The position numbers were made by a program, and so were the translations under genes. 37,364 bases of DNA, taken from DASSKO01 sp035690425 (GTDB taxonomy: Bacteria > Actinomycetota > Actinomycetes > Propionibacteriales > Nocardioidaceae). Shown piece after piece: positions 16,499 to 23,801 of the stretch (the first letter of the stretch is position 1; each line of letters starts with the position of its first letter). A model generated the notes under the pieces. The model ran no database searches. It was given only the letters and a program-made list of their open reading frames with translations, and was not told where the DNA came from. Location of the stretch: assembly GCA_035690425.1 (NCBI GenBank), contig DASSKO010000022.1, positions 1-37,364 on the forward strand, written 5' to 3'.

Positions 16499-16563
16499 CA
16501 CTGACCGACGACACTGACCGACCGCACTGCCCGACGGCACTGACCGACGACACCGGGTGCCGA
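16499..16563. repeat. 13-bp tandem repeat in divergent promoter region
   Basis: Five contiguous 13-base units begin at 16499, 16512, 16525, 16538 and 16551. Units 1 and 4 are identical (CACTGACCGACGA), units 2 and 3 differ by two or three bases, and unit 5 is degenerate. The array lies 80 bases before the GTG of moaE and 30 bases before the ATG of the DUF2342 gene, so copy-number change could affect either promoter. Confidence 0.85.
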
Positions 16564-16592
16564 GGTTTGCGCAGGACAAGTAGGTTGGTCCC

Positions 16593-17969
16593 ATGGCACA
16601 GCAGCCCAGCGACAACCCAGGCGACGACCCCGAGAAGCGGCCACAGAACCCCTTCGCCGGCACGCCCTTCGAGCAGATGTTCGCTGCCTTCGGTGGCGGT
16701 GGGACCCCGGGTCAGGGTGGCCCGGATCTCTCGGCGCTGATGCAGCAGGTGCAGCGCATGTTCACGCCGTACGAAGGCACGGTGAACTGGACGTTGGCCA
16801 AGGACACCGCCCGCTCCACGGTCGCGCAGAGCACCGACCCCTCGCCGACGCAGTCCGATCAGGGCGCGGTCGACGCCGCGGTTCGACTCGCGGAGTTGTG
16901 GCTGGACCCGGTGTGTGGCTTCGATGCCACCGGCGCACGCACCGCCGCCTGGAGCCGCGCCGAGTGGGTCGAGGCGACGATGGACTCCTGGCAGCAGATG
17001 GTCGAGCCGATGGCCGGACAGATGACCACCGCGATGCAGCGGGCGCTGCCGGACGAGGCACAGGCGATGGCCGGTCCGATCATGGGCATGCTCACCCAGG
17101 CCGGCGGGTCGATGTTCGGCGCGCAGGTCGGGCAGGGCGTGGCGGCGCTGGCCGCCGAGGTGCTCTCCTCGACCGACATCGGGATCCCGCTCACCGACGG
17201 CACCGTGACCGCGCTGGTCACCGCCAACGTGAGCGCGTTCAGCGAGGGGCTCGACGTCGAGCAGTCCGACGTGATGATCTACCTGGCGCTGCGCGAGTGT
17301 GCGCACCAGCGGCTGTTCGGCCACGTGCCGTGGCTGCGCTCTCACCTGCTGAGCGCGGTGGAGGACTACGGCCGGGGGCTCACGATCGACACCGGACGGA
17401 TCGAGGAGGCAATGTCCTCGATGGACCCGGGCAACCTCGAAGCCATGCAGGAGATGATGTCCGGCGGTCTGTTCGTGCCCGAGGAGACCGAGACTCAACG
17501 AGCCGCGCTGCAGCGCCTGGAGGCCGCGCTTGCGCTCGTCGAGGGTTGGGTCGACGACGTCGTCGGACAGGCCACGCACAACCGGATGCCAGCCGCGGGG
17601 CGCCTGCAGGAAGCCGTACGTCGGCGCCGTGCCGCCGGCGGCCCGGCCGAGCAGACGTTTGCCTCGCTGGTCGGTCTGGAGCTGCGGCCTCGCCGGCTGC
17701 GCGACGCCGCTACCCTATGGGGCGCGCTGCGCTCGGCCAAGGGGCAGGAGGCTCGCGACGCGGTGTGGGCGCATCCGGATCTGCTGCCGACCGCGGCAGA
17801 CCTCGACGACCCGATCGGCTTCTCGGCCGACGACGCCACAGCCGAGTCGCCCGCCACCGACGCTGAGTTCGACGCCGCCTTGGCCGAGCTTCTCGACTCG
17901 GCCGGACGCGACGCCGACGGCGAAGCACCCGGCGACGAAACACCCGGCGACGGCGACGAGCGCCGGTGA
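16593..17969 (+). CDS. Zinc-dependent metalloprotease-like protein, DUF2342 family
   Basis: The product is 458 residues. After a flexible Gly/Pro-rich N-terminus (1-45), the helical DUF2342 body follows. Residues 230-242 read YLALRECAHQRLF. The family has an E-x-x-H motif here (Glu235, His238) resembling half of a zinc-peptidase HExxH site. Other family segments are NPFAGTPFEQMFAAFGG and QMMVEPMAGQMTTAM-like helices near 135-148. The C-terminal 60 residues are acidic and low in complexity. It is also annotated in databases as a coenzyme-F420-biosynthesis-associated protein, but no F420 genes are seen here. It corresponds by position to M. tuberculosis Rv3195. True protease activity is unproven. 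Confidence 0.88.
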   Translation: MAQQPSDNPGDDPEKRPQNPFAGTPFEQMFAAFGGGGTPGQGGPDLSALMQQVQRMFTPYEGTVNWTLAKDTARSTVAQSTDPSPTQSDQGAVDAAVRLAELWLDPVCGFDATGARTAAWSRAEWVEATMDSWQQMVEPMAGQMTTAMQRALPDEAQAMAGPIMGMLTQAGGSMFGAQVGQGVAALAAEVLSSTDIGIPLTDGTVTALVTANVSAFSEGLDVEQSDVMIYLALRECAHQRLFGHVPWLRSHLLSAVEDYGRGLTIDTGRIEEAMSSMDPGNLEAMQEMMSGGLFVPEETETQRAALQRLEAALALVEGWVDDVVGQATHNRMPAAGRLQEAVRRRRAAGGPAEQTFASLVGLELRPRRLRDAATLWGALRSAKGQEARDAVWAHPDLLPTAADLDDPIGFSADDATAESPATDAEFDAALAELLDSAGRDADGEAPGDETPGDGDERR

Positions 17970-17984
17970 CCCACGGCGCGTGCC

Positions 17985-18575
17985 GTGCGAGCCGATAGCT
18001 CCCCGCCGGAGATGACGCTGGCAGGTAGTGCCGCGCGCACCCTTCAGGCCTGGCGCCCGCCCGACCACGCACAAGCGCAGCTTCGATTGGACTTCCTCGA
18101 GCACCTGCGCGAGCACTCCGACGCGATGTGGCGCGAGTGCCGCCACCACCTCACCGCCAGCGCTCTCGTCGTCTCCGACGACCGCCGCGAGGTGCTGCTC
18201 ACGCTGCACCGCAAGCTCGGCCGCTGGCTCCAGATGGGCGGCCACTGCGAGCGCGACGATCCCACTGTGGCCGCCGCGGCGCTGCGGGAGGCCGCCGAGG
18301 AGTCGGGCATCCCCCGGCTGCGGCTGTCGGAGCAACCGGTGCTGTTGTCGCGACACGAGGTGCCCTGCGGCTCAGTTCGCCCGTCTTTCCATCTCGACGT
18401 GCAATACGTGGCGACCGCGCCCGCTGACGCCGTACCCGTGGCCAGTGCCGAGTCTCGGGAGTTGCGCTGGTTCGGCGTCGATGACCTCCCGGCGGACGTG
18501 GACGCGTCGGTGCGTGCTCTGGTCGGTCGCGCGATGGCCGGCCCGCAGCAGTGCGAGCAGCCTCAACCAGGCTGA
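17985..18575 (+). CDS. NUDIX hydrolase
   Basis: The frame gives 196 residues from a GTG at 17985; an ATG at 18012 would give 187. The NUDIX box spans about 86-108, starting at GHCERDD and ending REAAEESG, with the catalytic Arg101-Glu102 and Glu105-Glu106 present. The first box glutamate is replaced by Asp92. Before it, LLTLHRKLGRWLQMGGHCE resembles nucleotide/pyrophosphate hydrolases of the MutT-like group. An N-terminal helical extension (30-55) is typical of an actinobacterial subgroup. Substrate is unknown. It follows the DUF2342 gene by 15 bases, probably cotranscribed, and its 3' end overlaps the convergent next gene by 13 bases. Confidence 0.85.
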   Translation: MRADSSPPEMTLAGSAARTLQAWRPPDHAQAQLRLDFLEHLREHSDAMWRECRHHLTASALVVSDDRREVLLTLHRKLGRWLQMGGHCERDDPTVAAAALREAAEESGIPRLRLSEQPVLLSRHEVPCGSVRPSFHLDVQYVATAPADAVPVASAESRELRWFGVDDLPADVDASVRALVGRAMAGPQQCEQPQPG

Positions 18576-19189
18576 CGCAGCGGCCGGCCGGCCAGCAATG
18601 CCCGCGTCACCTCCCATCCTTCGAGCCCGGGATCGAGCCGGCCGAGGTCGGCGGAGTCGCGCAGCCGGTGCCACCCGGGCGTGGACGCCAGCGCCCGCGT
18701 CGGCGCGTGCCGGGCCAGGACTGCGGCTGCGCCGGGGTCGTCCAGGTCCGGCGCCGCGGACAGCAGCCACCGCGGCATCGGACACCGGGCGGCGAGAAAG
18801 ACCAGCCCGCCGCCGGTCGCCTCGCAGTAGGCGACCTCCGCGCTGCCCAGGGCGCGCATCGCCTTGCCCACCAGCAGCGGCGGCAGGTCCGGCGCGTCCG
18901 CGGCCACCACGAGCGCGGTGTCGGCGCCGAGCGTGGCCAACGCCGACAACGCGCCGACGGCGGCGGGAGGCGCGACCTCGACGCACAGAGCGCCTGGCCA
19001 CAGCAACGGCCGTAGCCGGTCGAGGGAGCCTGGTGCCGCCAGGACCGCCGCCTCGACCAGGTCGAGCGCGCAGAGGGTGTCGTAGAGATCCTCGAACATC
19101 GCCGCACCGAGTGCCTGCGGGTCGACCCCCGGCGGCGCCGCCGCGGCGTAGGGCTGCGTGAACCACGGGGCCACCAGGCGTCGGGTCAC
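18563..19189 (-). CDS. Nucleotidyltransferase/glycosyltransferase-like protein (DUF2064-type)
   Basis: The product is 208 residues from a GTG whose first bases overlap the TGA of the upstream metalloprotease gene (GTGA overlap), which fixes the start. The fold looks like a small GT-A/guanylyltransferase domain: ALVVAADAPDLPPLLVGKAM recalls the DxPDLP motif of TIGR04282/CofC-like proteins, and EATGGGLVFLAA a later strand. The family's N-terminal nucleotide-binding motif is not clear, so it may be degenerate. Its translation is coupled to the YgjP-like gene. The substrate is unknown. Confidence 0.65.
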   Translation of the reverse strand: MTRRLVAPWFTQPYAAAAPPGVDPQALGAAMFEDLYDTLCALDLVEAAVLAAPGSLDRLRPLLWPGALCVEVAPPAAVGALSALATLGADTALVVAADAPDLPPLLVGKAMRALGSAEVAYCEATGGGLVFLAARCPMPRWLLSAAPDLDDPGAAAVLARHAPTRALASTPGWHRLRDSADLGRLDPGLEGWEVTRALLAGRPLRQPG

Positions 19190-19860
19190 GTGCCGTCGAC
19201 CTCGTCGGCTCGCGCCGGCTTCGGCGGCTCGTCGACGTCGTCCACCGGCCCCCCGCCGTCGTCCGCTCCACCGAGCCCCAGGCCCGCCGTCGCGGCCACT
19301 CCCTCGAGGTAGCCGCGGGCCCGTTCGGTGCGGGGATACGCGGCGACCAGGCTCCAGAACCTCTCGTCGTGCCCGGCCTCGAGCAGATGCGCGAGCTCGT
19401 GCAGCAAGACGTAGTCGATCACCCACGCCGGCATGCCCTGCAGCCGTGCGGACAGCCGGATGCTTCGGTCGGCCGGCGTGCACGAGCCCCAGCGGCTGTG
19501 CTGGTTGTCGACCCAGCGGACCGAGTGCGGAGTGGCTCGCCCGCCGAGGTAGCGCCGGGACAGCTCTTTGGCACGGCGCCGCAAGGCCTCGTCGCTGGGC
19601 TTGCGGCGCTGCTCCTGCCGGTCGAGTCGATCGAGCATCGTGGCCACCCATTGCCGCTCCTCCGCGCGGGTCATCCGGGCCGGCAGCAGCACGACCACCC
19701 GGTCCTCCTCGCGGTACGCCGCCACCGTCCGGCGACGTCGCCGGCTGCGACGCACCTCGACCGGCGGGCCACCAGCGGCCTCCTCACTGGACCCGCCACT
19801 GGACCCGCCGTTGGACCCACCACTAGCCCCCTCACTGGGCTGCATCGGCGGGGTGGTCAC
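19186..19860 (-). CDS. YgjP-like (DUF45/M48) metal-dependent hydrolase
   Basis: The product is 224 residues. The zinc motif HELAH is at 154-158 with a third ligand in EAGHDERFW (His164). The preceding strand-turn QHSRWGSCTPADRSIRLSAR (120-139) is the family hallmark. The N-terminus (11-31) is a Gly/Ser linker encoded by a 12-bp DNA repeat (three near-identical units, 19785-19820), followed by a basic run RRSRRRRRTV. A disordered acidic tail follows residue 190. The family is related to SprT/WSS1 metalloproteases; its natural substrate is uncertain. It is first in a two-gene operon and transcribed away from the DnaA-box-rich gap. Confidence 0.88.
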   Translation of the reverse strand: MTTPPMQPSEGASGGSNGGSSGGSSEEAAGGPPVEVRRSRRRRRTVAAYREEDRVVVLLPARMTRAEERQWVATMLDRLDRQEQRRKPSDEALRRRAKELSRRYLGGRATPHSVRWVDNQHSRWGSCTPADRSIRLSARLQGMPAWVIDYVLLHELAHLLEAGHDERFWSLVAAYPRTERARGYLEGVAATAGLGLGGADDGGGPVDDVDEPPKPARADEVDGT

Positions 19861-19896
19861 AGCGCCAACTTACCGTCCGGGTCCGGCAGAAAGATC

Positions 19897-20061
19897 CTGT
19901 CCACAGCCGGTTTCGTTGCAAACTCCCTGGTCACCACCGTGGCACCGGCCGCCGATTGCGGGTCGCAGCGACCGGTATCCACAGCGGCGTACACCGGCCT
20001 TCCCGCGGTCCTCCACAGCAGTCTCCGCATCATCCACAGACCTGTCCACAGCAGGTGGACA
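19897..20061 (+). promoter_or_regulatory. Cluster of DnaA-box-like sequences in a gene-free gap
   Basis: Within the 616-bp gap between 19861 and 20476, five same-strand 9-mers match the DnaA box (TTATCCACA or TTGTCCACA) at 7 or 8 of 9 positions. They are CTGTCCACA at 19897 and 20042, GTATCCACA at 19975, TCCTCCACA at 20009 and TCATCCACA at 20030. An inverted CTGTCCACC follows at 20053. All five contain the core TCCACA, each followed by G. No dnaA, dnaN or AT-rich unwinding stretch is nearby, so this is not an obvious oriC. The rest of the gap, including 20062-20330, shows no gene. Confidence 0.5.
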
Positions 20062-20330
20062 GCGGCCGTTGACCTGCCCGGGCCCGTCCTCTACCGTCTC
20101 GCGGACAGGCCTCCGGCAGCCCGGTGGTCCGCTCGCAAGGGGAAGGCGAGCGCGGCCGACCAGGCTCTGGAGGCCTGATCATGCCCCGAGCACGCCGCTG
20201 CCCGCCGCGGGCAGCGTCGAAAGCGAGGCATAACGGTCGTTACGACTGCCTGCGCCGCGCGGGAGCGTGGCTAAACGCCGCGACTCCCGTAGGGTGACGC
20301 GGGGTCGGGGCCGTTGGCGCGGCCGCTGCA

Positions 20331-20380
20331 CGACCCTCAGCACGATCTCAGCACGACCCTCAGCACGACCCCGGCAGCAG
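20331..20380. repeat. Short tandem repeat CGACCCTCAGCA
   Basis: Three units of 11-12 bases (CGACCCTCAGCA, CGATCTCAGCA, CGACCCTCAGCA) and a partial fourth lie about 100 bases upstream of the DUF5679 gene. No coding role is visible. Confidence 0.65.
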
Positions 20381-20476
20381 GATCACGCTGGGTAATCAGG
20401 AGTCCCGGGCACCGATGTCCGGCTCTCAGCAACCGACCGGCAAGCCCTCACAACACCACAGGCAAGGAGGCCCGTC

Positions 20477-20635
20477 ATGGCGGAGACGTGGAGCGGCGAG
20501 TTTTACTGCGTCAAGTGCAAGGACAAGCGCGAGGCGACCGGCGAGGTCCGGGTCAACGACAAGGGCACGCGCATGGCCAAGGCCCAGTGCCCCGTCTGCA
20601 GCACCAACCTCAACCGGATCCTCGGCAAGGCCTGA
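20477..20635 (+). CDS. DUF5679 small zinc-ribbon protein
   Basis: The product is 52 residues, starting MAETWSGEFYCVKCKDKREA and ending NRILGKA. Two CxxC pairs (CVKC at 11-14 and CPVC at 38-41) form a zinc ribbon, as in the DUF5679 family of actinobacteria. A strong AAGGAGG lies six bases before the ATG. A 23-bp hairpin follows the stop, so it is a single-gene unit. The role is unknown; size and ribbon suggest nucleic-acid or protein binding. Confidence 0.88.
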   Translation: MAETWSGEFYCVKCKDKREATGEVRVNDKGTRMAKAQCPVCSTNLNRILGKA

Positions 20636-20645
20636 GCCCACCGGA

Positions 20646-20696
20646 CCACAGACACCGCAGGGGCGCCCAATCCGGGCGCTCCTGCGGTGTCTGTGG
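20646..20696 (+). terminator. Strong hairpin terminator after DUF5679 gene
   Basis: The arms 20646-20668 and 20674-20696 pair over 23 bases (CCACAGACACCGCAGGGGCG and its complement, one G-U type mismatch) with a 5-base loop. It starts 11 bases after the stop codon. There is no U tract. Confidence 0.8.
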
Positions 20697-20773
20697 ACGA
20701 GCCCCGACCCGGCCGGGCGGATCGTGACACGCTGACTCGGGTACGACGCTCGAGACGACGGGGGTGACCTCAC

Positions 20774-21709
20774 GTGCGACCTGTGCTGCGACCGGGCCTG
20801 CGGACGGTGCGGGTCGAGGGTCGGCTGCATCTCACCGACGGCCAGTGTGACGTCGTCCTGAGTGAGCCGGCCGCAAGGCTGGTGCAGGCCGTCGACGGTG
20901 TGCGTGACGGCGACGACGTGCTGGCGGCGGCCACGCCCGAGGCAGACCCGGCCGAGACCGACGCCGCCTGGTGCCGGCTGCTGCGGCGGCGGCTGGTGGT
21001 CGACGCCGACGAGCACCTGCAGCGGATCGCCGTGCTGGGCCGGTCGCCCGATCGCCCCTCGCACCGGTCCCCCGGTGCCGCGACTCCGCTGGCAGACCTG
21101 CTGGCCTGCGCCGACGGCGACCGGCGCTGGCAGGCGCGCCGCGCCTGCCGGGTGAGTATTCGCGGCGGTGGCGCGACCGCGACCAGTCTGACCGACCTGC
21201 TCGCCGTATCCGGGGTGGCGACCGAGGACACGCCACACCAGGCGCCCGACCTTGTCGTCCTTACCCACGACCACGAACCGCCCGCAGACCTGCTGGAGCC
21301 TCTGGTCCGTGACGACGTGGCCCACCTCGTCGGCGGGTTGCGTGACGCCACGGCGCGGGTCGGACCCTTCGTCGTACCCGGCTGGAGCGCCTGCACCCGG
21401 TGTTATGACCTGCACCGCACCGCGGTGGAGCCCTCATGGCGCTGGCGACGTGCACTGCTGGCGCACCCTGTCGTGCACCCACTCGGGCGTACGACCGCAC
21501 CGCTGCCGGTCGTGCAACTCGCGGCGGCGCTGCTCGCGTTCGAGGTGCTCGCATTCGCCGAGGGCCGCACACCGCAGACGTGCGGTAGCACCCTGGAGCT
21601 GAGCGCCGACCACCCGGTTCCCGTGCGGCACCGGGTGGAGCCGCATCCGTGGTGCGGGTGCGTGTGGCCCACGCAGGAGTTGGACCTCTCCGCCACAATG
21701 GAGGCATGA
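20774..21709 (+). CDS. Cyclodehydratase-like (ThiF/TOMM-type) protein without a precursor gene
   Basis: The product is 311 residues from a GTG start. The layout resembles the N-terminal leader-binding plus inactive ThiF-like part of TOMM/bacteriocin cyclodehydratases: a first domain with LRTVRVEGRLHLTDGQ, then PDLVVLTHDHEPPADLLEPL and VGPFVVPGWSACTRCYDLHR. Zinc ligands are probably the Cys pair in CTRC (about 216-219) and the CGC near residue 297. No ATP-binding residues can be seen and no YcaO or dehydrogenase gene is nearby, so azole formation is not supported. Its stop overlaps the start of the AarF kinase (ATGA), implying coupled translation. By position it corresponds to M. tuberculosis Rv3196. 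Confidence 0.75.
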   Translation: MRPVLRPGLRTVRVEGRLHLTDGQCDVVLSEPAARLVQAVDGVRDGDDVLAAATPEADPAETDAAWCRLLRRRLVVDADEHLQRIAVLGRSPDRPSHRSPGAATPLADLLACADGDRRWQARRACRVSIRGGGATATSLTDLLAVSGVATEDTPHQAPDLVVLTHDHEPPADLLEPLVRDDVAHLVGGLRDATARVGPFVVPGWSACTRCYDLHRTAVEPSWRWRRALLAHPVVHPLGRTTAPLPVVQLAAALLAFEVLAFAEGRTPQTCGSTLELSADHPVPVRHRVEPHPWCGCVWPTQELDLSATMEA

Positions 21710-23028
21710 CAGATCTGCCCCGGAAGGCTGCGGCCCGCACGGCGCGCCTGGCATCGCTGCCCCTCGGGATGGCCGGGCGGGCCACGGTCGGGTTCGGCAA
21801 GCGGATCGGTGGTGCGCCCGCCGAAGCCGTGATGACCGACATGCAGCAGCGCACGGCCGAGCAGCTGTTCCGCGTGCTCGGCGAGCTCAAGGGCGGCGCG
21901 ATGAAGTTCGGCCAGGCGATGTCAATCTTCGAGGCGGCGCTGCCGGAGGACCTGGTCTCGCCGTACCGTGCAACCCTCACCCGGCTGCAGGACGCCGCCC
22001 CGCCGATGTCGCCGACCGTGGTGCATCAGGTGCTCGCCCGCCAGCTCGGCCCCCGCTGGCGGTCGCGGTTGGTGGAGTTCGACGACAATCCCGCCGCATC
22101 GGCGTCCATCGGACAGGTCCACAAGGGCCGATGGCACGACGGCCGCGCGGTTGCGGTCAAGGTGCAGTATCCGGGCGCCGGCGAGGCGCTGCAGTCCGAC
22201 CTGCGCCAGATCGGGCGGGCAGCGCGGATGTTCGCCGGCTGGATCCCCGGCATGGAGATCAAGCCTTTGGTGGACGAGCTGCAGGCGCGGGTGGCCGAGG
22301 AGCTCGACTACGACCTGGAGGCGGATGCTCAGGCCCGGTTCCATGAGGCGTACGCCGACGACGAGTGCTTCGTCGTACCCGCGGTCGTGGCGCATTCTCC
22401 CGCTGTGCTGGTCAGTGAGTGGCTCGACAGCACCTCCTCACTGGCCCGGCTCATCGCCGAGGGCAGCCAGCAGGAGCGGGACTACTACGGCAGCCTCTAC
22501 GCACGCTTCTTGTTCTCGGGGCCGGAGCGCGCGGGGCTGTTGCACGCCGACCCGCACCCGGGGAACTACCGCATCCTTCCCGACGGGCGGCTCGGTGTCG
22601 TCGACTTCGGTGCTGCCGCCCGGCTGCCTGATGGCTTCCCCGAGGCGATGGGGCGGGTATTCGGCATCGCGGTGGCGGGCGACTACGACGCCGTGGCGGA
22701 CGGCTTGCGCGAGGCCGGATTCATCCGGCCGCACATCAACATCGACCCGCAGGCGCTGCACGACTACCTCGAGCCGTTCGTGGAGCCGGCCCGCAGCCCG
22801 ACGTTCACGTTCAGCCGGTCGTGGATGCGCACGCAGTTCACCCGCATCAACGACCCGCGCCAGCCTGGCTACACCACGACGCTGAAGCTCAACCTGCCGC
22901 CGTCGTACCTGCTCATCCACCGGGTCTGGCTCGGCGGCCTCGGCGTGCTCTCCCAGCTCGGGACCGAGGCCGCGTTCGGCGAGCTGCTGGTCGAGTGGCT
23001 GCCCGGCTTCGCCGACAGCACGGGCTGA
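21706..23028 (+). CDS. AarF/UbiB (ABC1) family atypical kinase
   Basis: The product is 440 residues; the ATG overlaps the previous stop and follows GGAGG, which fixes the start. The ABC1 hallmark KFGQAMSIFEAALPEDLVSP (KxGQ motif) is near residue 67. The atypical alanine-rich loop ASASIGQVHKG replaces the usual glycine-rich loop, and VAVKVQYPG supplies the lysine. HADPHPGNYRI contains the catalytic and metal residues, and GVVDFGAAARL is the DFG motif. Family members control ubiquinone or isoprenoid-lipid metabolism as ATPases or kinases; actinobacteria make menaquinone, so a role in quinone or lipid handling is only a guess. It is coupled to the cyclodehydratase-like gene. Confidence 0.92.
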   Translation: MTDLPRKAAARTARLASLPLGMAGRATVGFGKRIGGAPAEAVMTDMQQRTAEQLFRVLGELKGGAMKFGQAMSIFEAALPEDLVSPYRATLTRLQDAAPPMSPTVVHQVLARQLGPRWRSRLVEFDDNPAASASIGQVHKGRWHDGRAVAVKVQYPGAGEALQSDLRQIGRAARMFAGWIPGMEIKPLVDELQARVAEELDYDLEADAQARFHEAYADDECFVVPAVVAHSPAVLVSEWLDSTSSLARLIAEGSQQERDYYGSLYARFLFSGPERAGLLHADPHPGNYRILPDGRLGVVDFGAAARLPDGFPEAMGRVFGIAVAGDYDAVADGLREAGFIRPHINIDPQALHDYLEPFVEPARSPTFTFSRSWMRTQFTRINDPRQPGYTTTLKLNLPPSYLLIHRVWLGGLGVLSQLGTEAAFGELLVEWLPGFADSTG

Positions 23029-23032
23029 GCGG

Positions 23033-23194
23033 TCACCACCACTCGCTGTCGAGCTTGCCCTCGATGCTGCGCAAGTGCTCGCGGGAGCATCGCTCGCAGA
23101 ACTGTCTGAGCTGTCCTCGCTCGGTCGCGGTGACCCAGGTCAGCGGGGCGCTGTCGCCCTCGACCTGCGCGCCGCAGAAGCTGCACGTGACCAT
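23033..23194 (-). CDS. Small four-cysteine zinc-finger protein
   Basis: The product is 53 residues, starting MVTCSFCGAQ and ending DSEWW. CSFC (4-7) and CERC (about 35-38) form two CxxC knuckles for a zinc. The middle (APLTWVTATERGQLRQF) is conserved-looking. It converges on the AarF gene with four bases between the stops. The frame is open further upstream, but that part crosses repeated non-coding DNA, so the ATG at 23194 is preferred. Function unknown. Confidence 0.78.
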   Translation of the reverse strand: MVTCSFCGAQVEGDSAPLTWVTATERGQLRQFCERCSREHLRSIEGKLDSEWW

Positions 23195-23250
23195 GGATCC
23201 TTGTCTACACCCGGAGTGCTGTCTGCGCCCCGCGGCACACCCTCGCCCCC

Positions 23251-23443
23251 GCGCCCAAATCCACCAATACCCCCCATCGAGATCGCTGTTTTGCCCCGTG
23301 CCCAGATCCACCAGCACCCTCGCATCGAGATCGCTGTTTTGCCCCACCCAGGTTGGAAAGGCGGAGGCCGCCAGTGGGGCAGCTGTAGCGATCTCGCCGC
23401 GACGAACCCCTCACGCCGCCCTGGGGCAAAACTGCGGTCTGGG
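23251..23443. repeat. Four copies of a dispersed ~21-bp repeat, two within a 48-bp tandem
   Basis: TCGAGATCGCTGTTTTGCCC(C) is exact at 23277-23297 and 23325-23345, each preceded by a similar CCCAAATCCACCAATACCCC-type flank, making a 48-bp tandem duplication. Two inverted, diverged copies follow at 23376-23396 and 23423-23443. The block fills the gap between two convergent/codirectional small genes. The same core appears near 35609. Confidence 0.8.
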
Positions 23444-23468
23444 CGGGAGGGGGATGCGACGTTGCAGC

Positions 23469-23501
23469 GGCCCGGACCCCCGTGTGGCGGGGACCCGGGC
23501 C
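23469..23501 (-). terminator. GC-rich hairpin after small basic protein gene
   Basis: GGCCCGG-A-CCCC(C)G and CGGGG-A-CCCGGGCC pair around TGTGG with matching bulges. The hairpin lies 13 bases past the stop of the minus-strand gene ending at 23515. No U tract. Confidence 0.55.
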
Positions 23502-23514
23502 GGCTGGATGGGTG

Positions 23515-23679
23515 TCAGCGGGCTCGCGCCAACGTCAGGCGGGCCTGCAGTGCCCGCCGCTCGGTCCGGCGGGCCAGCCGCTGCGCGCGGACCAGCACGG
23601 CCACCCGCCGCCGCTCGCGCGCCTCAGCCAGGCGCGCCTCCGTATGGGCTCGTGCCATGGCTTCATGCATGAGATACAT
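23515..23679 (-). CDS. Small basic helical protein, conserved hypothetical
   Basis: The product is 54 residues, starting MYLMHEAMARAHTEARLAEA and then strongly basic (arginine-rich) and helical to the end ARLTLARAR. The ATG at 23679 is chosen because AAGGGGAG lies seven bases before it; an upstream ATG at 23742 adds a Ser/Thr/Asn-rich stretch without a site. I recall short proteins starting MYLMHE in other actinobacteria, but their role is unknown. It could bind nucleic acid. It is the next gene after whiB7 on the same strand. Confidence 0.65.
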   Translation of the reverse strand: MYLMHEAMARAHTEARLAEARERRRVAVLVRAQRLARRTERRALQARLTLARAR

Positions 23680-23801
23680 CTTCGTGCTCCCCTTCGAGCT
23701 GTTGGTGGTCGAGCTGTGGTTGGTGAGGCTGTTGTTGGTCATGGTGGGCTCGGTTGCTTTCTGTCGGGGACCGCGAGCGGAAGGCCGCGGGTAGGCGCAG
23801 C

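Noticed and set aside
16419..17579. Upstream extension of moaE to a 532-residue protein
   Set aside because: The extension lies antisense to the DUF2342 gene and is unlike any MoaE partner domain; the 145-residue form has the family length.
19897..20061. Chromosomal origin oriC
   Set aside because: No dnaA, dnaN, recF, rpmH or AT-rich unwinding region in the surroundings; the boxes alone do not make an origin.
20774..21709. Azole-peptide (TOMM/RiPP) biosynthetic cluster
   Set aside because: No YcaO, dehydrogenase, transporter or precursor peptide, and the same gene pair is part of conserved core synteny.
23251..23443. CRISPR array
   Set aside because: Only two direct copies with a drifting, non-unique flank, two inverted copies, and no cas genes nearby.
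23680..23742. Longer start for the small basic protein (75 residues)
   Set aside because: The extra Asn/Ser/Thr-rich stretch has no ribosome-binding site, while the inner ATG has AAGGGGAG at ideal spacing.
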